Under the pieces are notes generated by a model. That model was not told the origin of the DNA. It searched no databases and was given only the letters and a program-made list of their open reading frames with translations. A DNA stretch of 64,000 nt from contig NZ_CP130630.1 in NCBI RefSeq assembly GCF_030551255.1, positions 5,499,501-5,563,500 of the forward strand. Reading direction: 5' to 3'. This DNA is from Streptomyces sp. NL15-2K (GTDB taxonomy: Bacteria; Actinomycetota; Actinomycetes; Streptomycetales; Streptomycetaceae). The translations under genes and the position numbers were made by a program. Every line of letters starts with the position of its first letter. Positions within the stretch are counted from its first letter, which is position 1. Positions 23,949-32,457 of this stretch are shown here, one piece after another.

Positions 23949-25178
23949 ATGGAAAACGAGAGCAACCTGTCCATCATCCTGATCACGATGGACCGCGCGG
24001 CAGCGTGCACCGTCTTCACACGTTCGGACGGGAAGGAGGCCCGGCTTCCGTTGGACCCGTCCCCGTTCGAAGACACGAGCGTCCTAGCCCGGCTCGACTT
24101 CACCCCGGCTTACGGAGCGCTCCTCGCCACCACTCTGAGCGGCGATCAGGTCCTCTTTGAGATGCCGCTGGAAGGGGCCGGTGATCAGCTGGCAGGACGG
24201 CTCGTCGTGTACCTCGACCAGAACCAGTGGAGCCTGCTGAGCAACGCCGATCGCGGCGCAGAGAAGAGCAGCGCGGTGGACCGGGTCGCTGCCCGAAAGC
24301 TCAAGGAGTGGGTAGACCAACGTCGAATCATCCTACCTGCCTCTGCCGGCCACTACTTCGAGACCGGCAAGCGGTTCAGCACGGACAAGCGTTACGACCT
24401 CGGACTGACGGTCTTGCAGTACAGCCGCGGCTGGCAAATGCGTGATCCGTTGCAGGTCCGGCGGAACGAGCTTCACGATGCCTTCTGCCACCGAATGGAC
24501 CGGCCCGGCAGAGTACGCTCCGCCCCGGTCTTCACTCTCGACCCGGACGCCCTATACGCCCCCACCCGGTGGGCTGGTGTTGAGCGAACGCCAACGCCAC
24601 AGAATCGCTTGGCTTTCCAAACCAAGGCGCTGCTCACTGCATCCGTTTCCATTGATGCCATGCTCGACACCCAGCGGGTCGAGGAGGGACCGGATACCGG
24701 GTGGATGGCGGCGAGCCAGCGCTTCAGTGACTGGCTGGATGAGCTGGATCAGGACTCACAGCAGAAGCGCAGGGCCATCGACATCCACATCGTGAAGGAC
24801 CTACAGCAGGAACTGGCGGAAGAGGCAGCTGCGGCAGACGTTCCGAAGGAGCTGTTCCGCCAGTGGGGCTTCAAGGGATGGGTGCGGGCCATCGGAGGGG
24901 CTCCGGCCGTCGGCCTCTTCCGGGAAATGCTGCAGAGCCGGCACCTCAACAAGGGCACAACATGGCGACACAATGACTTGACGGACATAGTGTACCTGTC
25001 CTGCGCAGCCGGATACGCGGACTTCGTCGTCTGTGAGAAGCACATGCGCGACCCATTGCAGCACGGCTTGAAGCGCATGGGACGCTCGGCACAGGTCTAC
25101 CGTCGACTTACCGACGCTGTAGCGGCAATCGAGGAGCTTCTGGAAGCGCATTCCTCCCCTGCCAGTCCCGCGCAGTAG
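23949..25178 (+). CDS. 409-aa cargo protein with PIN-like features
   Basis: This soluble 409-aa protein is of unrecognised family. Residues 86-100 (VVYLDQNQWSLLSNA) look like the first acidic strand of a PIN-like nuclease, and the C-terminal NDLTDIVYLSCAAGYADFVV (about 347-366) supplies further acidic positions at strand ends, as in PIN folds. The middle is helical and charged. It starts 24 bp after the integrase stop in the same direction without an obvious ribosome binding site, so it may depend on integrase transcription. Nuclease cargo beside an integrase suggests defence or element maintenance; this is inference. Confidence 0.6.
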   Translation: MENESNLSIILITMDRAAACTVFTRSDGKEARLPLDPSPFEDTSVLARLDFTPAYGALLATTLSGDQVLFEMPLEGAGDQLAGRLVVYLDQNQWSLLSNADRGAEKSSAVDRVAARKLKEWVDQRRIILPASAGHYFETGKRFSTDKRYDLGLTVLQYSRGWQMRDPLQVRRNELHDAFCHRMDRPGRVRSAPVFTLDPDALYAPTRWAGVERTPTPQNRLAFQTKALLTASVSIDAMLDTQRVEEGPDTGWMAASQRFSDWLDELDQDSQQKRRAIDIHIVKDLQQELAEEAAAADVPKELFRQWGFKGWVRAIGGAPAVGLFREMLQSRHLNKGTTWRHNDLTDIVYLSCAAGYADFVVCEKHMRDPLQHGLKRMGRSAQVYRRLTDAVAAIEELLEAHSSPASPAQ

Positions 25179-25293
25179 CTCTGGCGGGACCTATCTACCC
25201 GACCTGTGCTGACGGGTGGCTTACACGGTTCTGGTGTGGGGCAGAAACGTCGACCGCCGCGTCCAGGAAGCTGCCACCGATGCAGGACAGGTT

Positions 25294-26319
25294 CTAGTCC
25301 CGGTTCGGCAGCTGGCTAAATCCGCTGCAGGGGTGAAGGCACCGGTAGCAACAGATTTCTCTCCCCGTCGGGTCATCTCCCAAGCCGCGCCGGAGGACCT
25401 CCTGGCTCAGCTCAATCTTGGTGAAGCGGGCCAAGGGGTCTCTGGGCCGGGACACCAAACTCACTTCGTGGAGCTGCAGCTGGGACATAACTGGCCGCGG
25501 AAAGGCGGAGATGGTCTCACCATCGGTGTGTGAACAGCTGAGCTGGCCGCAAACGTTGCACGCTCTGTCAGCGTCATGCCGCACGGTGATGTCGTATCGG
25601 GTATCGAGCAGGTGCGGGCAGGAATCGATGTCCTGCCCGCACAAGGAACAATTGCGAGTCGCGGTGAAGCCGGCAGACATGCCCCATCTGCTGTGCATGA
25701 GCGTGAGTCGGCATACGTCCCAGTAGGTGTCGTCGGAGTACTCGATGTTGCAGCCGAAGAGTCCGCCTACGAGGGCTGCGACGTGGTGAGCGTGTCGGTG
25801 AGCGAGTTCGGAAAGCTCGGTGTCCTCAAGGAAGTTGTAGGCGTCAACGGCACGGGCGAGCGAGGTGCGTGCCGCCGCTTCCAGGTCATGCCATGGATCG
25901 GTGAGCTGGGACGTGTCGCGCGGCAGGTGCAGAGAACGCGCCATTGCCAGGTACTGGCGGTGGCCCCGCCGGTCGGAGGCGGGTGGACCCATCAGCCAGG
26001 GAGAGGGCAGAGTACGCGCCGCGATGTTGGCTCGTAGTTGGCGCCGGGCTTGCGACCACACGTGGATAAGGAAGTCCCGTTGTGCGCTCATCGTCCACAG
26101 TCCGCGGCGGTGAATTTCCTCTGTCGTCGATGTCCAGGACGGAAAGCGGGCCAGGGACAGGCCCCAGGTCAGGGAGATGCTGCGACAGCACTGCCCGTAC
26201 AGGCGCATGGATTCTTGCAGGGCCGTCACGCCGTCCTGGTGCATCATGGCCAGGCGCACAGGGCCTGATGCCGGGGGCAAAGGTACCCCGGTGCGGATGA
26301 CGAGGCCGGAGACTCTCAT
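25294..26319 (-). CDS. 341-aa cargo protein with Cys-rich C-terminus
   Basis: This unrecognised protein has a mostly helical first two thirds with an amphipathic segment MSAQRDFLIHVWSQARRQLR and FLEDTELSELAHRHAHHVAA. The last third carries many Cys pairs: NCSLCGQDIDSCPH, RACNVCGQLSCSH and ICCYRCLHPC, which look like zinc-binding knuckles. The codon use fits Streptomyces. It is coupled by a 4-bp ATGA overlap to the gene at 26316, forming a two-gene operon next to attR. Its function is unknown; the paired arrangement suggests that the products act together. Confidence 0.6.
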   Translation of the reverse strand: MRVSGLVIRTGVPLPPASGPVRLAMMHQDGVTALQESMRLYGQCCRSISLTWGLSLARFPSWTSTTEEIHRRGLWTMSAQRDFLIHVWSQARRQLRANIAARTLPSPWLMGPPASDRRGHRQYLAMARSLHLPRDTSQLTDPWHDLEAAARTSLARAVDAYNFLEDTELSELAHRHAHHVAALVGGLFGCNIEYSDDTYWDVCRLTLMHSRWGMSAGFTATRNCSLCGQDIDSCPHLLDTRYDITVRHDADRACNVCGQLSCSHTDGETISAFPRPVMSQLQLHEVSLVSRPRDPLARFTKIELSQEVLRRGLGDDPTGREICCYRCLHPCSGFSQLPNRD

Positions 26320-26885
26320 CCGGTGGTGTCCTCCGGAGCGGCATCGTCCGGCTCTGCCGGGGGGAGCTCGGCACGGGCCGGGTCGGACACGGCCGCTTGG
26401 ATGAGGTTCTCGATGTCTGCCAGCCGGCTGGTGATCTCCAGACCCCGGATGGCCGTTTCATTCTCGGTCCGGACGATCTCAGCGATCTTGACCGTCACAC
26501 GCGCCTCGTCGACCTCCTCATCAGGGCAGCTGGGCCCCAGTGAGGAACGTGCCCGCTGCCAGGCAGTCAGAACGATGCTTTTGACCAGATCGGTGGTAAG
26601 CGTGGTGGCCACAGCGATGCCGATGGTGGCGACCACCTCGGTGGCCCCGTACTCACTGAGATAGCGGCGGTCTTCTCGCGCGCATGCGAAGTCGATGTCC
26701 ACGCCACGGTGTCGCAGTGTCTTGATCAAGCCGGCCACATCGTCCCGGTAGACGGCCATCCCGTCGATGCTTGAGTCGGGGAGCAGAAACACGCGGTCGC
26801 CCGTTGGGACAGTCAGCACCGTCTCGGGCAGGTCTGCCGCTGAGATGTCCCAGCGTGTCACATCACCGGTGATCTCTTTGGCCAT
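26316..26885 (-). CDS. 189-aa cargo protein, first gene of the attR-proximal operon
   Basis: The family was not recognised. The N-terminal half contains TVLTVPTGDRVFLLPDSSID, GMAVYRDDVAGLIKTLRHRG and VDIDFACARED. A hydrophobic stretch (EVVATIGIAVATTLTTDLVK) follows, which may be a short membrane or buried helix. A charged helical region (IAEIVRTENETAIRGLEITS) and a Pro/Asp-rich tail complete the protein. It is translated just before the Cys-rich 341-aa protein with overlapping stop and start codons. The location at the extreme end of the element marks it as accessory cargo; a toxin-antitoxin-like or defence pair is one possibility. Confidence 0.6.
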   Translation of the reverse strand: MAKEITGDVTRWDISAADLPETVLTVPTGDRVFLLPDSSIDGMAVYRDDVAGLIKTLRHRGVDIDFACAREDRRYLSEYGATEVVATIGIAVATTLTTDLVKSIVLTAWQRARSSLGPSCPDEEVDEARVTVKIAEIVRTENETAIRGLEITSRLADIENLIQAAVSDPARAELPPAEPDDAAPEDTTG

Positions 26886-27263
26886 CAGCAGGAGCCCTCT
26901 CGTGATTAAGCGTTGTGCGCGTGCCCAAGCCTAAAGCGGCGTGGGATTACGCTGTCCGCACGCGGTAGTCCGCTGAAGTTTGGTGTTGAGTCGGCTGCCG
27001 TCAGTCATGGGATGAGCTAGGTGGCTTCGGCTGCGACCGCGTCGGCTACCGCAGCACGGGGCGGGAGGCGCCGCGTCGCTGCGAAGCCTCGCAGACGCGC
27101 CCGCGAGGGATCTTGTCAGCATCACCAAACGAGCGGCCCTGATCGAACATCCGCTCACGCATCGCTCACGCAGAACCCCGAAAACGCAGCAGCGCCCGAC
27201 CCGACCGAAGCCGACTCAGGCGCTGCACAGCAGGTCAGGGGGGTTGCCCCCTCCCCCGCACCG
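26886..27263. other. right-end non-coding region of the element
   Basis: No credible gene is present in this 378-bp stretch. It holds the promoter of the leftward two-gene operon, short GC-rich repeats around GCGTCGCTGCGAAGC and the arm repeat at 27148-27172. It ends at the att core. Confidence 0.5.
27148..27172. repeat. right-end arm repeat (25 bp)
   Basis: This sequence is identical to 2404-2428 and in the same orientation, 91 bp inside the att core. It contains two GCTCACGCA units 10 bp apart, fitting binding sites for integrase or Xis on the circular attP. Confidence 0.6.
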
Positions 27264-27309
27264 GTAGGCCGTGTGGGACTCGAACCCACAACCAATGGAT
27301 TAAAAGTCC
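27264..27309. repeat. attR: 46-bp att core within tRNA-Lys
   Basis: This is the right copy of the 46-bp direct repeat, coinciding with the 3' part of the intact tRNA-Lys gene on the minus strand. The identity ends exactly where the tRNA 5' half begins (27310), as expected when an element supplies a replacement tRNA 3' end. Confidence 0.85.
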
Positions 27310-27337
27310 ACTGCTCTGCCAATTGAGCTAACGGCCC
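27265..27337 (-). tRNA. tRNA-Lys(TTT)
   Basis: This is a complete 73-nt cloverleaf on the minus strand: acceptor GGGCCGT pairing with ACGGCCT (first pair G-U), D-arm GCTCAATTGGCAGAGC, anticodon loop CTTTTAA with anticodon TTT, and T-arm GTGGGTTCGAGTCCCAC. The discriminator is A, with CCA not encoded. It serves as the integration site of the element to its left. Confidence 0.95.
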
Positions 27338-27371
27338 TGGCGATGTTGCCACCCCGAGCATAGCCGGACGA

Positions 27372-27406
27372 GGCCGTGTCTCCGATCGGGTATCGGCGAC
27401 ACGGCC
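27372..27406. terminator. hairpin downstream of the permease gene
   Basis: GGCCGTGTC (27372-27380) pairs with GACACGGCC (27398-27406), with an inner CCGAT/ATCGG helix. It lies 74 bp beyond the permease stop, between it and the tRNA-Lys gene, and probably ends the permease transcript. Confidence 0.6.
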
Positions 27407-27479
27407 GCGCCGGGCGGTCAGAACCCACCGAGCACACACTCAGAACCCACTCCGAACACACGCGAACGTCCGCCACCCG

Positions 27480-29069
27480 TCACGGATCAACCGGCTCCGG
27501 CGCCCCCGCCCGAGCCGCCTCCCTCGCCCGGGTCCGTTCATGATCCGGGTTCAGGAACCAGTGCCGGGCCGACGCCGCCCACCACGTCGCCGCGAACCCC
27601 AGCACGACCAGCACGGCGACCGGCGCGTAGTTGAAGGTTTCCCAGGTCACCGGCGACACCTGCGGAAGCATGAACAGCACCGTGATCAGGCAGACCCACG
27701 CCACCGCCACCACGCCGATCGCCCGGGACCACCGCCCCAGATGCCACGGCCCCCGCTCGAAGTCCTCGCCCTTCCGCAACCGCAGCAGCGTCGGAATGAC
27801 GTACGCGATGTACAGACCGATCACGGCGATCGACGTCACGGCCGCGTAGGCGGTGACGTTGATCAGATACGGCAGCCCCAGCACCAGCGCCCCCATCGCC
27901 GCCAGCCACACCGCCGCCACCGGCGTCCGTGTGCGCGGGCTCACCGTGTGCCAGAGGTGGGAGAAGGGCAGCGCGCCGTCCCTCGAGAACGCGTAGATCA
28001 TGCGGCTGTTGGCCGTCACGGACGCCATCCCGCAGAACAGCTGCGCCCCGATCACGACCAGCAACAGCAGCTTGCCGGCCGTCGCGCCCAGCGCGTCGAG
28101 CAGGATCTGGGCCGGCGGCGCCCCCGTCGGGGACGCGAGGGCACCGTCGTACGACTGGATCGCGAAGGTGAAGCCCAGGAGCAGCACGAAGCCCGCTATC
28201 CATGACGTCCAGATCGAGCGGACGATGCCCTTCGGGCCGGCCGTCGACGCGTCGTGCGTCTCCTCCGTCATGTGGGCCGAGGCGTCGTATCCGGTGAAGG
28301 TGTACTGGGCCATCAGCAGGCCCAGCAGCACCACATACACACCACTCCCCCAGCCCGTGTTGTTCACGAACTCACCGAAGACGAAGGACGCCGACTGGTG
28401 TTGGTCGGGTACGAAGGTCAGCGCGCCCACGATCACCGCCACGCCCAGCACGTGCCACCACACGCTCACGCTGTTCAAGAAGCCGACGATCCGGACCCCG
28501 AAGGTGTTCAGCAGGCCGTGCAGCACCAGGATTCCCGCGAAGAGCAGGACCGTCCGGCCCGGTGTCACCTCGAAGTCGAACTGGAGATTGAGATAAGCGC
28601 CCAGGAAGGACGCCGCCCCGAAGTCGACGCCCGCCGTCACCGCCACCTGGCCCAGGACGTTGAACCAGCCCGTGAACCAGGCCCAGGCGGCGGCCGTGCG
28701 CGAGGGCGCCAGGCGGTGGGCCCAGAAGTACAGGCCCGCCGACGTCGGGTACGCCGAGCAGATCTCGGCCATGGCCAGGCCCACGAAGAGGGTCATCAGG
28801 CCGACCGCGACCCAGCCCCACGTGATCACCGCCGGGCCGCCGGTGTTCATGCCGAACAGGTACAGCGTCAGGCAGCCCGACAGGACCGAGATGATCGTGA
28901 AGGAGACCGCGTAGTTGGAGAACGCCGACATGCGGCGGGCGAGAACCTGCGTGTAACCGAGCTGGGCCAGCCGTTCCTCGTCCGAGAGATCCGAGAGACC
29001 CGAGAGATCCGAGGGTCTCGAGGGTTTCGAGAGGTTCGCATGCCCACTCGCAGTCGCGTCATCTGTCAT
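27480..29069 (-). CDS. APC-family amino acid permease
   Basis: This 529-aa protein has 12 hydrophobic segments and typical APC signatures: RRMSAFSNYAVSFTIISVLS, GLAMAEICSAYPTSAGLYFW, LLMAQYTFTGYDASAHMTEE and GMASVTANSRMIYAFSRDGALPFS (split). These are characteristic of the GABA/amino-acid-choline permease group, so the substrate is probably an amino acid or GABA. ATG 29069 is preferred over 29105; it gives MTDDATASG before an unusual Ser/Leu/Asp-rich stretch (SRPSDLSGLSDLSDEE) encoded by TCCGAGAGA-like microsatellite repeats. It is transcribed leftward toward the tRNA-Lys gene. Confidence 0.9.
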   Translation of the reverse strand: MTDDATASGHANLSKPSRPSDLSGLSDLSDEERLAQLGYTQVLARRMSAFSNYAVSFTIISVLSGCLTLYLFGMNTGGPAVITWGWVAVGLMTLFVGLAMAEICSAYPTSAGLYFWAHRLAPSRTAAAWAWFTGWFNVLGQVAVTAGVDFGAASFLGAYLNLQFDFEVTPGRTVLLFAGILVLHGLLNTFGVRIVGFLNSVSVWWHVLGVAVIVGALTFVPDQHQSASFVFGEFVNNTGWGSGVYVVLLGLLMAQYTFTGYDASAHMTEETHDASTAGPKGIVRSIWTSWIAGFVLLLGFTFAIQSYDGALASPTGAPPAQILLDALGATAGKLLLLVVIGAQLFCGMASVTANSRMIYAFSRDGALPFSHLWHTVSPRTRTPVAAVWLAAMGALVLGLPYLINVTAYAAVTSIAVIGLYIAYVIPTLLRLRKGEDFERGPWHLGRWSRAIGVVAVAWVCLITVLFMLPQVSPVTWETFNYAPVAVLVVLGFAATWWAASARHWFLNPDHERTRAREAARAGAPEPVDP

Positions 29070-29117
29070 GCCCCCAGCGATTCCCTCGCCGAGGGCATGA
29101 CACACGTCACAACTTGG

Positions 29118-32100
29118 CTAGAAAATGCCCCTGTATCCCTGCCAGCCGCTCGCGATCTTCACCCGGGCCGCGAACGACCCCTTGCCGTTGCCGCTCTGGC
29201 GGTACAGATTCCCCGCCGTGTCCCGCACCACCAGGTCGTTCTTGCCGTCGCCCGTGATGTCTCCGACACCGACGATCGCGTTGTAGGACGCGCCCCAGTT
29301 GGCGAAGACCTTCACGCGCTCCTTCAGCAGGCCCGTCCCCGTGCCGTTGTAGCGGTACAGCGTCCCCGCCTTGTCGCGCGCCAGCACGTCGCCGATGCCG
29401 TCGCCGGTCAGGTCACCGGCGCCCACGATCTTCGTGTAGCCGGTCCACTTCGAGCGGATCTTCTTCCCCGCCGCCAGCGTCCCGTCGCTCTTCGCCGCGA
29501 AGAGATGGATGTCCCCGGTGGACGCCTTGCGCGCCAGCAGGTCCGGCCGCTTGTCACCGGTCAGGTCGCCGGGCGAGGTGAGCACGTTGTACGCCTTCCA
29601 GCCCGTGCCCAGCTTCGTGTACGACATCGAAGGCGTCGGCGCCAGCCCGCATTTGACCTTGTAGCCGCGCAGCGAACCGTCACTCATCCGCACCAGCACG
29701 TCGTTGCAGTTGTCCTTGTTCAGGTCGCCGAACGGAACGGCCACGACGGACGTCGCCCATCCGCTCCCCGACACCTTCCCGGAGAACGTGCCCTTCCCCG
29801 TGCCCTGCTGGAAGGTCAGCGCACCGGAGGAGTTGAGGGTGAGCAGGTCGCCGGTGCCGTCCGGCAGCCCCTGCGAACCCGTGTGGTCGTGGCGCACGGG
29901 GCTGCCGTGCAGCAGCCGTACCGAGCCGCGCGCCTCCACCGGCGCACCGACACCGTCAGCGGGCGTGACGGACAGCGTCCAGTCGTACGGGCCGCTCGGC
30001 AGCAGCCCGCCCGTGGACGTCCTACCGCCCCACCCGAGGCTGACCTCGCCGCGCGCCGCCCCGCCGTTCCGGACGTCGACGACCTTGCCGGTCGCCTTGT
30101 CGCGCACGGTCAGCCGCCAGCTCGCCGACGGCTTCGAAAGCGACACGGTGGTCAGGGTGTCGGGAGTCTGGTCGCCCTCCCTGGACTCGACGTACGACGC
30201 GCTCTGCGCCGGCCCGAGCAGCCGCAGCGGTTGCTGCGCCACCCCGGACGGTACGAGGTGCACGCGCTCCTCGCCGTCCACGTACGCGGCGTTGGCGCCG
30301 GCCTCGTCGACGGTCCAGCGCACGTCCCGCTGCGAGACACCGGGTGTGTCGGGCAGGTCGCCGATCACCCGGCTCGTGGGCGTGCCGCCCGCGACCGTCG
30401 TCAGCGTCAGCTTCCCGGCCTGCTTGTCGTGCGTGACGACGTACCCGTCGCCGAGCTTGGCCTCGCCCGTCGGCACGGGCACCGACTTCTTGGCCGTACG
30501 GTCGTAGACCCCGGCCCGGCCGTCGCAGGTCCAGTACAGGTAGCGGCCGAGCGACTGGAGGTCGGTGGGCTTGCAGCCCGCGTCGGTGGTGAGGGTCTCG
30601 GTGGCCTTCTTGGCGGTGAGGCTGTACGCCGTGACGCTGCCCGGGGTCGTGCCCGCCGTCCACAGGACGTCGCCGGACAGGGCGGCTGCGCCCGGCGTCC
30701 GGGTGACGGACGGGGTGCCGTAGTCGCCGATCTTGTAGACGTACTGCTTGTCGGTGTCCGTGTAGAGGACGTACCGCCCGGACACGTCGGTGATACGACC
30801 GCCCGCCGGCACCGCCTTCTCCCACAGGCGCGCCTCGGTCGGCCCGTTGACCCGGATCAGGTCCTCCGTGTCCGAGTTGGTGTGCTCCAGCCAGGCGATC
30901 CGGCCGTCGGCCGTACCGAAGACCTGGGAGCACGACACGTCGTTCGCCGGGCAGGTGCCGACCACCACGTCGGAGACGATCCGGGGCGTGAACTCGGAGC
31001 GCTCGCCGAAGGCAGGGGTACCGGTGGCGGCGACGGTCCGCACGTAGTCGTCGCGCTGTGTGCTGTCGCTGGTGTCGGTGACGACCAGACGGCCCTGCTC
31101 CAGGGAGATGCCCTGGATCGGCGCGGGCGGCTTCGGGAGGGCCTTGACCTGCGTGACGACCGGCCTGCCGTCCGGGCCGGCGTGGATGCGCTGAATGCCC
31201 CAGTCGTCGGCGGCGGTGCGGCCGACGGCGAGGGCGGTGCCGTTCGACACGGTGGACAGGCCGAGGCGCGTCGAGGTGAGCAGGGTCACCGCGGGGCCGC
31301 CCGCGAGGGGCTGCGCCGTCACCTGGTTGTTGCTGCTGAGGCGCTGGACGAGCCAATCACCCGCCAGCGCCAGGTAGTTGGCGGTGCTGTTTCCCGTCGG
31401 GGTCACCTCGACGGGGGCGGCCGACAGGTCGGAGCGGGGCAGCACCAGCACCTTGGTGCCGCGCGTCCGGCTGTAGACGGCGACGTGATCGGGCGAGAGC
31501 TTGACCAGGTTGTGGGTGGTGGAGGGCAGCGGCCGGGTCCAGTTCTCGACGCGGCCGGTCGTGCGGTTCACCGCCACCACGCGCATGGTGCCGTCCAGCA
31601 TCGCGTTGAAGACCACGCCCGAGGCGTCGGCACCGCGCGGCTGCCCGAGTGTCATGCCCGCGGGCAGCCCGCCGACCTCCTTGTCGACGACAGACCCGTC
31701 CTCACCGACGATGAGCAGGTGAGGGACCCGGGTGGTCGTCCCGTCCGCGTCGGTGACGGAGTGGTAGGTGACGACCGTGGTGCCGTACACGGCCAGCAGG
31801 CCCTGACCCGCAGGCAGTTGGAACGTGCGGGTCGTGCCGTCCGCGGCGTTCCACAGGTCGATACGGCCGCCGGGGTGGCGGTACGCGAGCACGTCGCTGC
31901 CCGTGCCGGAGACGGCCACGGAGCTCGCCGGCGCCGGTGCCTCGAAGGTCTTGCCGTCGGCGTACCGAGCCCACAGGTAGCGGCCGCTGTTCTCCTGCCG
32001 GTGGAAGACACCCTCGGTGCCCGCCCCGTCCGCACCCGTGAGGCTGTCGGGGGACTGGAGCGCGGCCACCAGGTTGGTGCTCCGCAACGCCGCCGGCACC

Positions 32101-32243
32101 ACCGTCTCCTGCGGCGCCTCCGCCGCGGCCGCCGACGGCAGCAGCGGGCTCAGGCCGGCCGCGAGCGCGGCGGAGGCGGCTACGGCGACGGCCGCGCGTC
32201 TCGCGCGCGAGTGACGTACGAAGACATGACGAGCCAAGGACAA
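29118..32243 (-). CDS. secreted FG-GAP/VCBS repeat protein
   Basis: This 1041-aa exported protein starts at TTG 32243 with GGGGAGG 6 nt upstream. A signal peptide (basic RHSRARRAA, hydrophobic VAVAASAALAAGLSPLL) is followed by AAAAEAP. The central region (about 60-700) consists of repeating beta segments suggestive of a propeller. Residues from about 790 hold FG-GAP/VCBS repeats with calcium-type motifs GDLNKDNCNDVL, GDLTGDKRPDLL, GDLTGDGIGDVL and GDITGDGKNDLV. Such proteins are secreted, often carbohydrate- or surface-associated in Streptomyces; the ligand is unknown. It is 48 bp upstream of the permease gene on the same strand and may be co-transcribed. Confidence 0.85.
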   Translation of the reverse strand: MSLARHVFVRHSRARRAAVAVAASAALAAGLSPLLPSAAAAEAPQETVVPAALRSTNLVAALQSPDSLTGADGAGTEGVFHRQENSGRYLWARYADGKTFEAPAPASSVAVSGTGSDVLAYRHPGGRIDLWNAADGTTRTFQLPAGQGLLAVYGTTVVTYHSVTDADGTTTRVPHLLIVGEDGSVVDKEVGGLPAGMTLGQPRGADASGVVFNAMLDGTMRVVAVNRTTGRVENWTRPLPSTTHNLVKLSPDHVAVYSRTRGTKVLVLPRSDLSAAPVEVTPTGNSTANYLALAGDWLVQRLSSNNQVTAQPLAGGPAVTLLTSTRLGLSTVSNGTALAVGRTAADDWGIQRIHAGPDGRPVVTQVKALPKPPAPIQGISLEQGRLVVTDTSDSTQRDDYVRTVAATGTPAFGERSEFTPRIVSDVVVGTCPANDVSCSQVFGTADGRIAWLEHTNSDTEDLIRVNGPTEARLWEKAVPAGGRITDVSGRYVLYTDTDKQYVYKIGDYGTPSVTRTPGAAALSGDVLWTAGTTPGSVTAYSLTAKKATETLTTDAGCKPTDLQSLGRYLYWTCDGRAGVYDRTAKKSVPVPTGEAKLGDGYVVTHDKQAGKLTLTTVAGGTPTSRVIGDLPDTPGVSQRDVRWTVDEAGANAAYVDGEERVHLVPSGVAQQPLRLLGPAQSASYVESREGDQTPDTLTTVSLSKPSASWRLTVRDKATGKVVDVRNGGAARGEVSLGWGGRTSTGGLLPSGPYDWTLSVTPADGVGAPVEARGSVRLLHGSPVRHDHTGSQGLPDGTGDLLTLNSSGALTFQQGTGKGTFSGKVSGSGWATSVVAVPFGDLNKDNCNDVLVRMSDGSLRGYKVKCGLAPTPSMSYTKLGTGWKAYNVLTSPGDLTGDKRPDLLARKASTGDIHLFAAKSDGTLAAGKKIRSKWTGYTKIVGAGDLTGDGIGDVLARDKAGTLYRYNGTGTGLLKERVKVFANWGASYNAIVGVGDITGDGKNDLVVRDTAGNLYRQSGNGKGSFAARVKIASGWQGYRGIF

Positions 32244-32368
32244 GGCGATCCTCCCCGAAAGAACGAGAGGAGACGCGCGCCGCTTCGGATACCCCGGCCC
32301 CCGGCTGTCACATCCCCCTCATAAGTCAGCTGATATTACAGGTTCTTCACAGCTGAGCACATGAAAAA

Positions 32369-32408
32369 GCGCCGTGGCCCCACCCGAGTTCGGGCGGGGC
32401 CACGGCGC
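32369..32408 (-). terminator. intrinsic terminator of the DEAD-box helicase gene
   Basis: GCGCCGTGGCCCC (32369-32381) pairs with GGGGCCACGGCGC (32396-32408). Read on the minus strand, the hairpin is followed by TTTTT. It lies 50 bp after the helicase stop, a classical rho-independent terminator. Confidence 0.85.
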
Positions 32409-32457
32409 TGACTACTGGGACTACCGGCCGGCGTCAGCCGCTGCGTCAACCGCTGCG

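Larger units (their letters stand above)
2248..27309. mobile_element. integrative mobilizable element (about 25 kb) at tRNA-Lys
   Basis: The interval is bounded by 46-bp identical direct repeats (2248-2293 and 27264-27309); the right one is the 3' part of an intact tRNA-Lys. Each end also carries an identical internal 25-bp sequence (2404-2428, 27148-27172) containing two tandem GCTCACGCA units, as expected for recombinase arm or Xis sites. The core holds relaxase, MobC, DUF2637, DUF3631, Xis, XRE and tyrosine integrase genes (16.0-23.9 kb). No FtsK/TraB-type conjugation ATPase is seen, so it is classed as mobilizable rather than self-transmissible. The left half is mosaic (IS remnants, envelope module, hem-like genes), so the element may be composite or the result of accretion. 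Confidence 0.75.

Noticed and set aside
28254..32324. 1356-aa open frame on the plus strand
   Set aside because: It is antisense to the permease and FG-GAP genes, Arg/Gly/Val-rich with no domain, and typical of GC-rich shadow frames.
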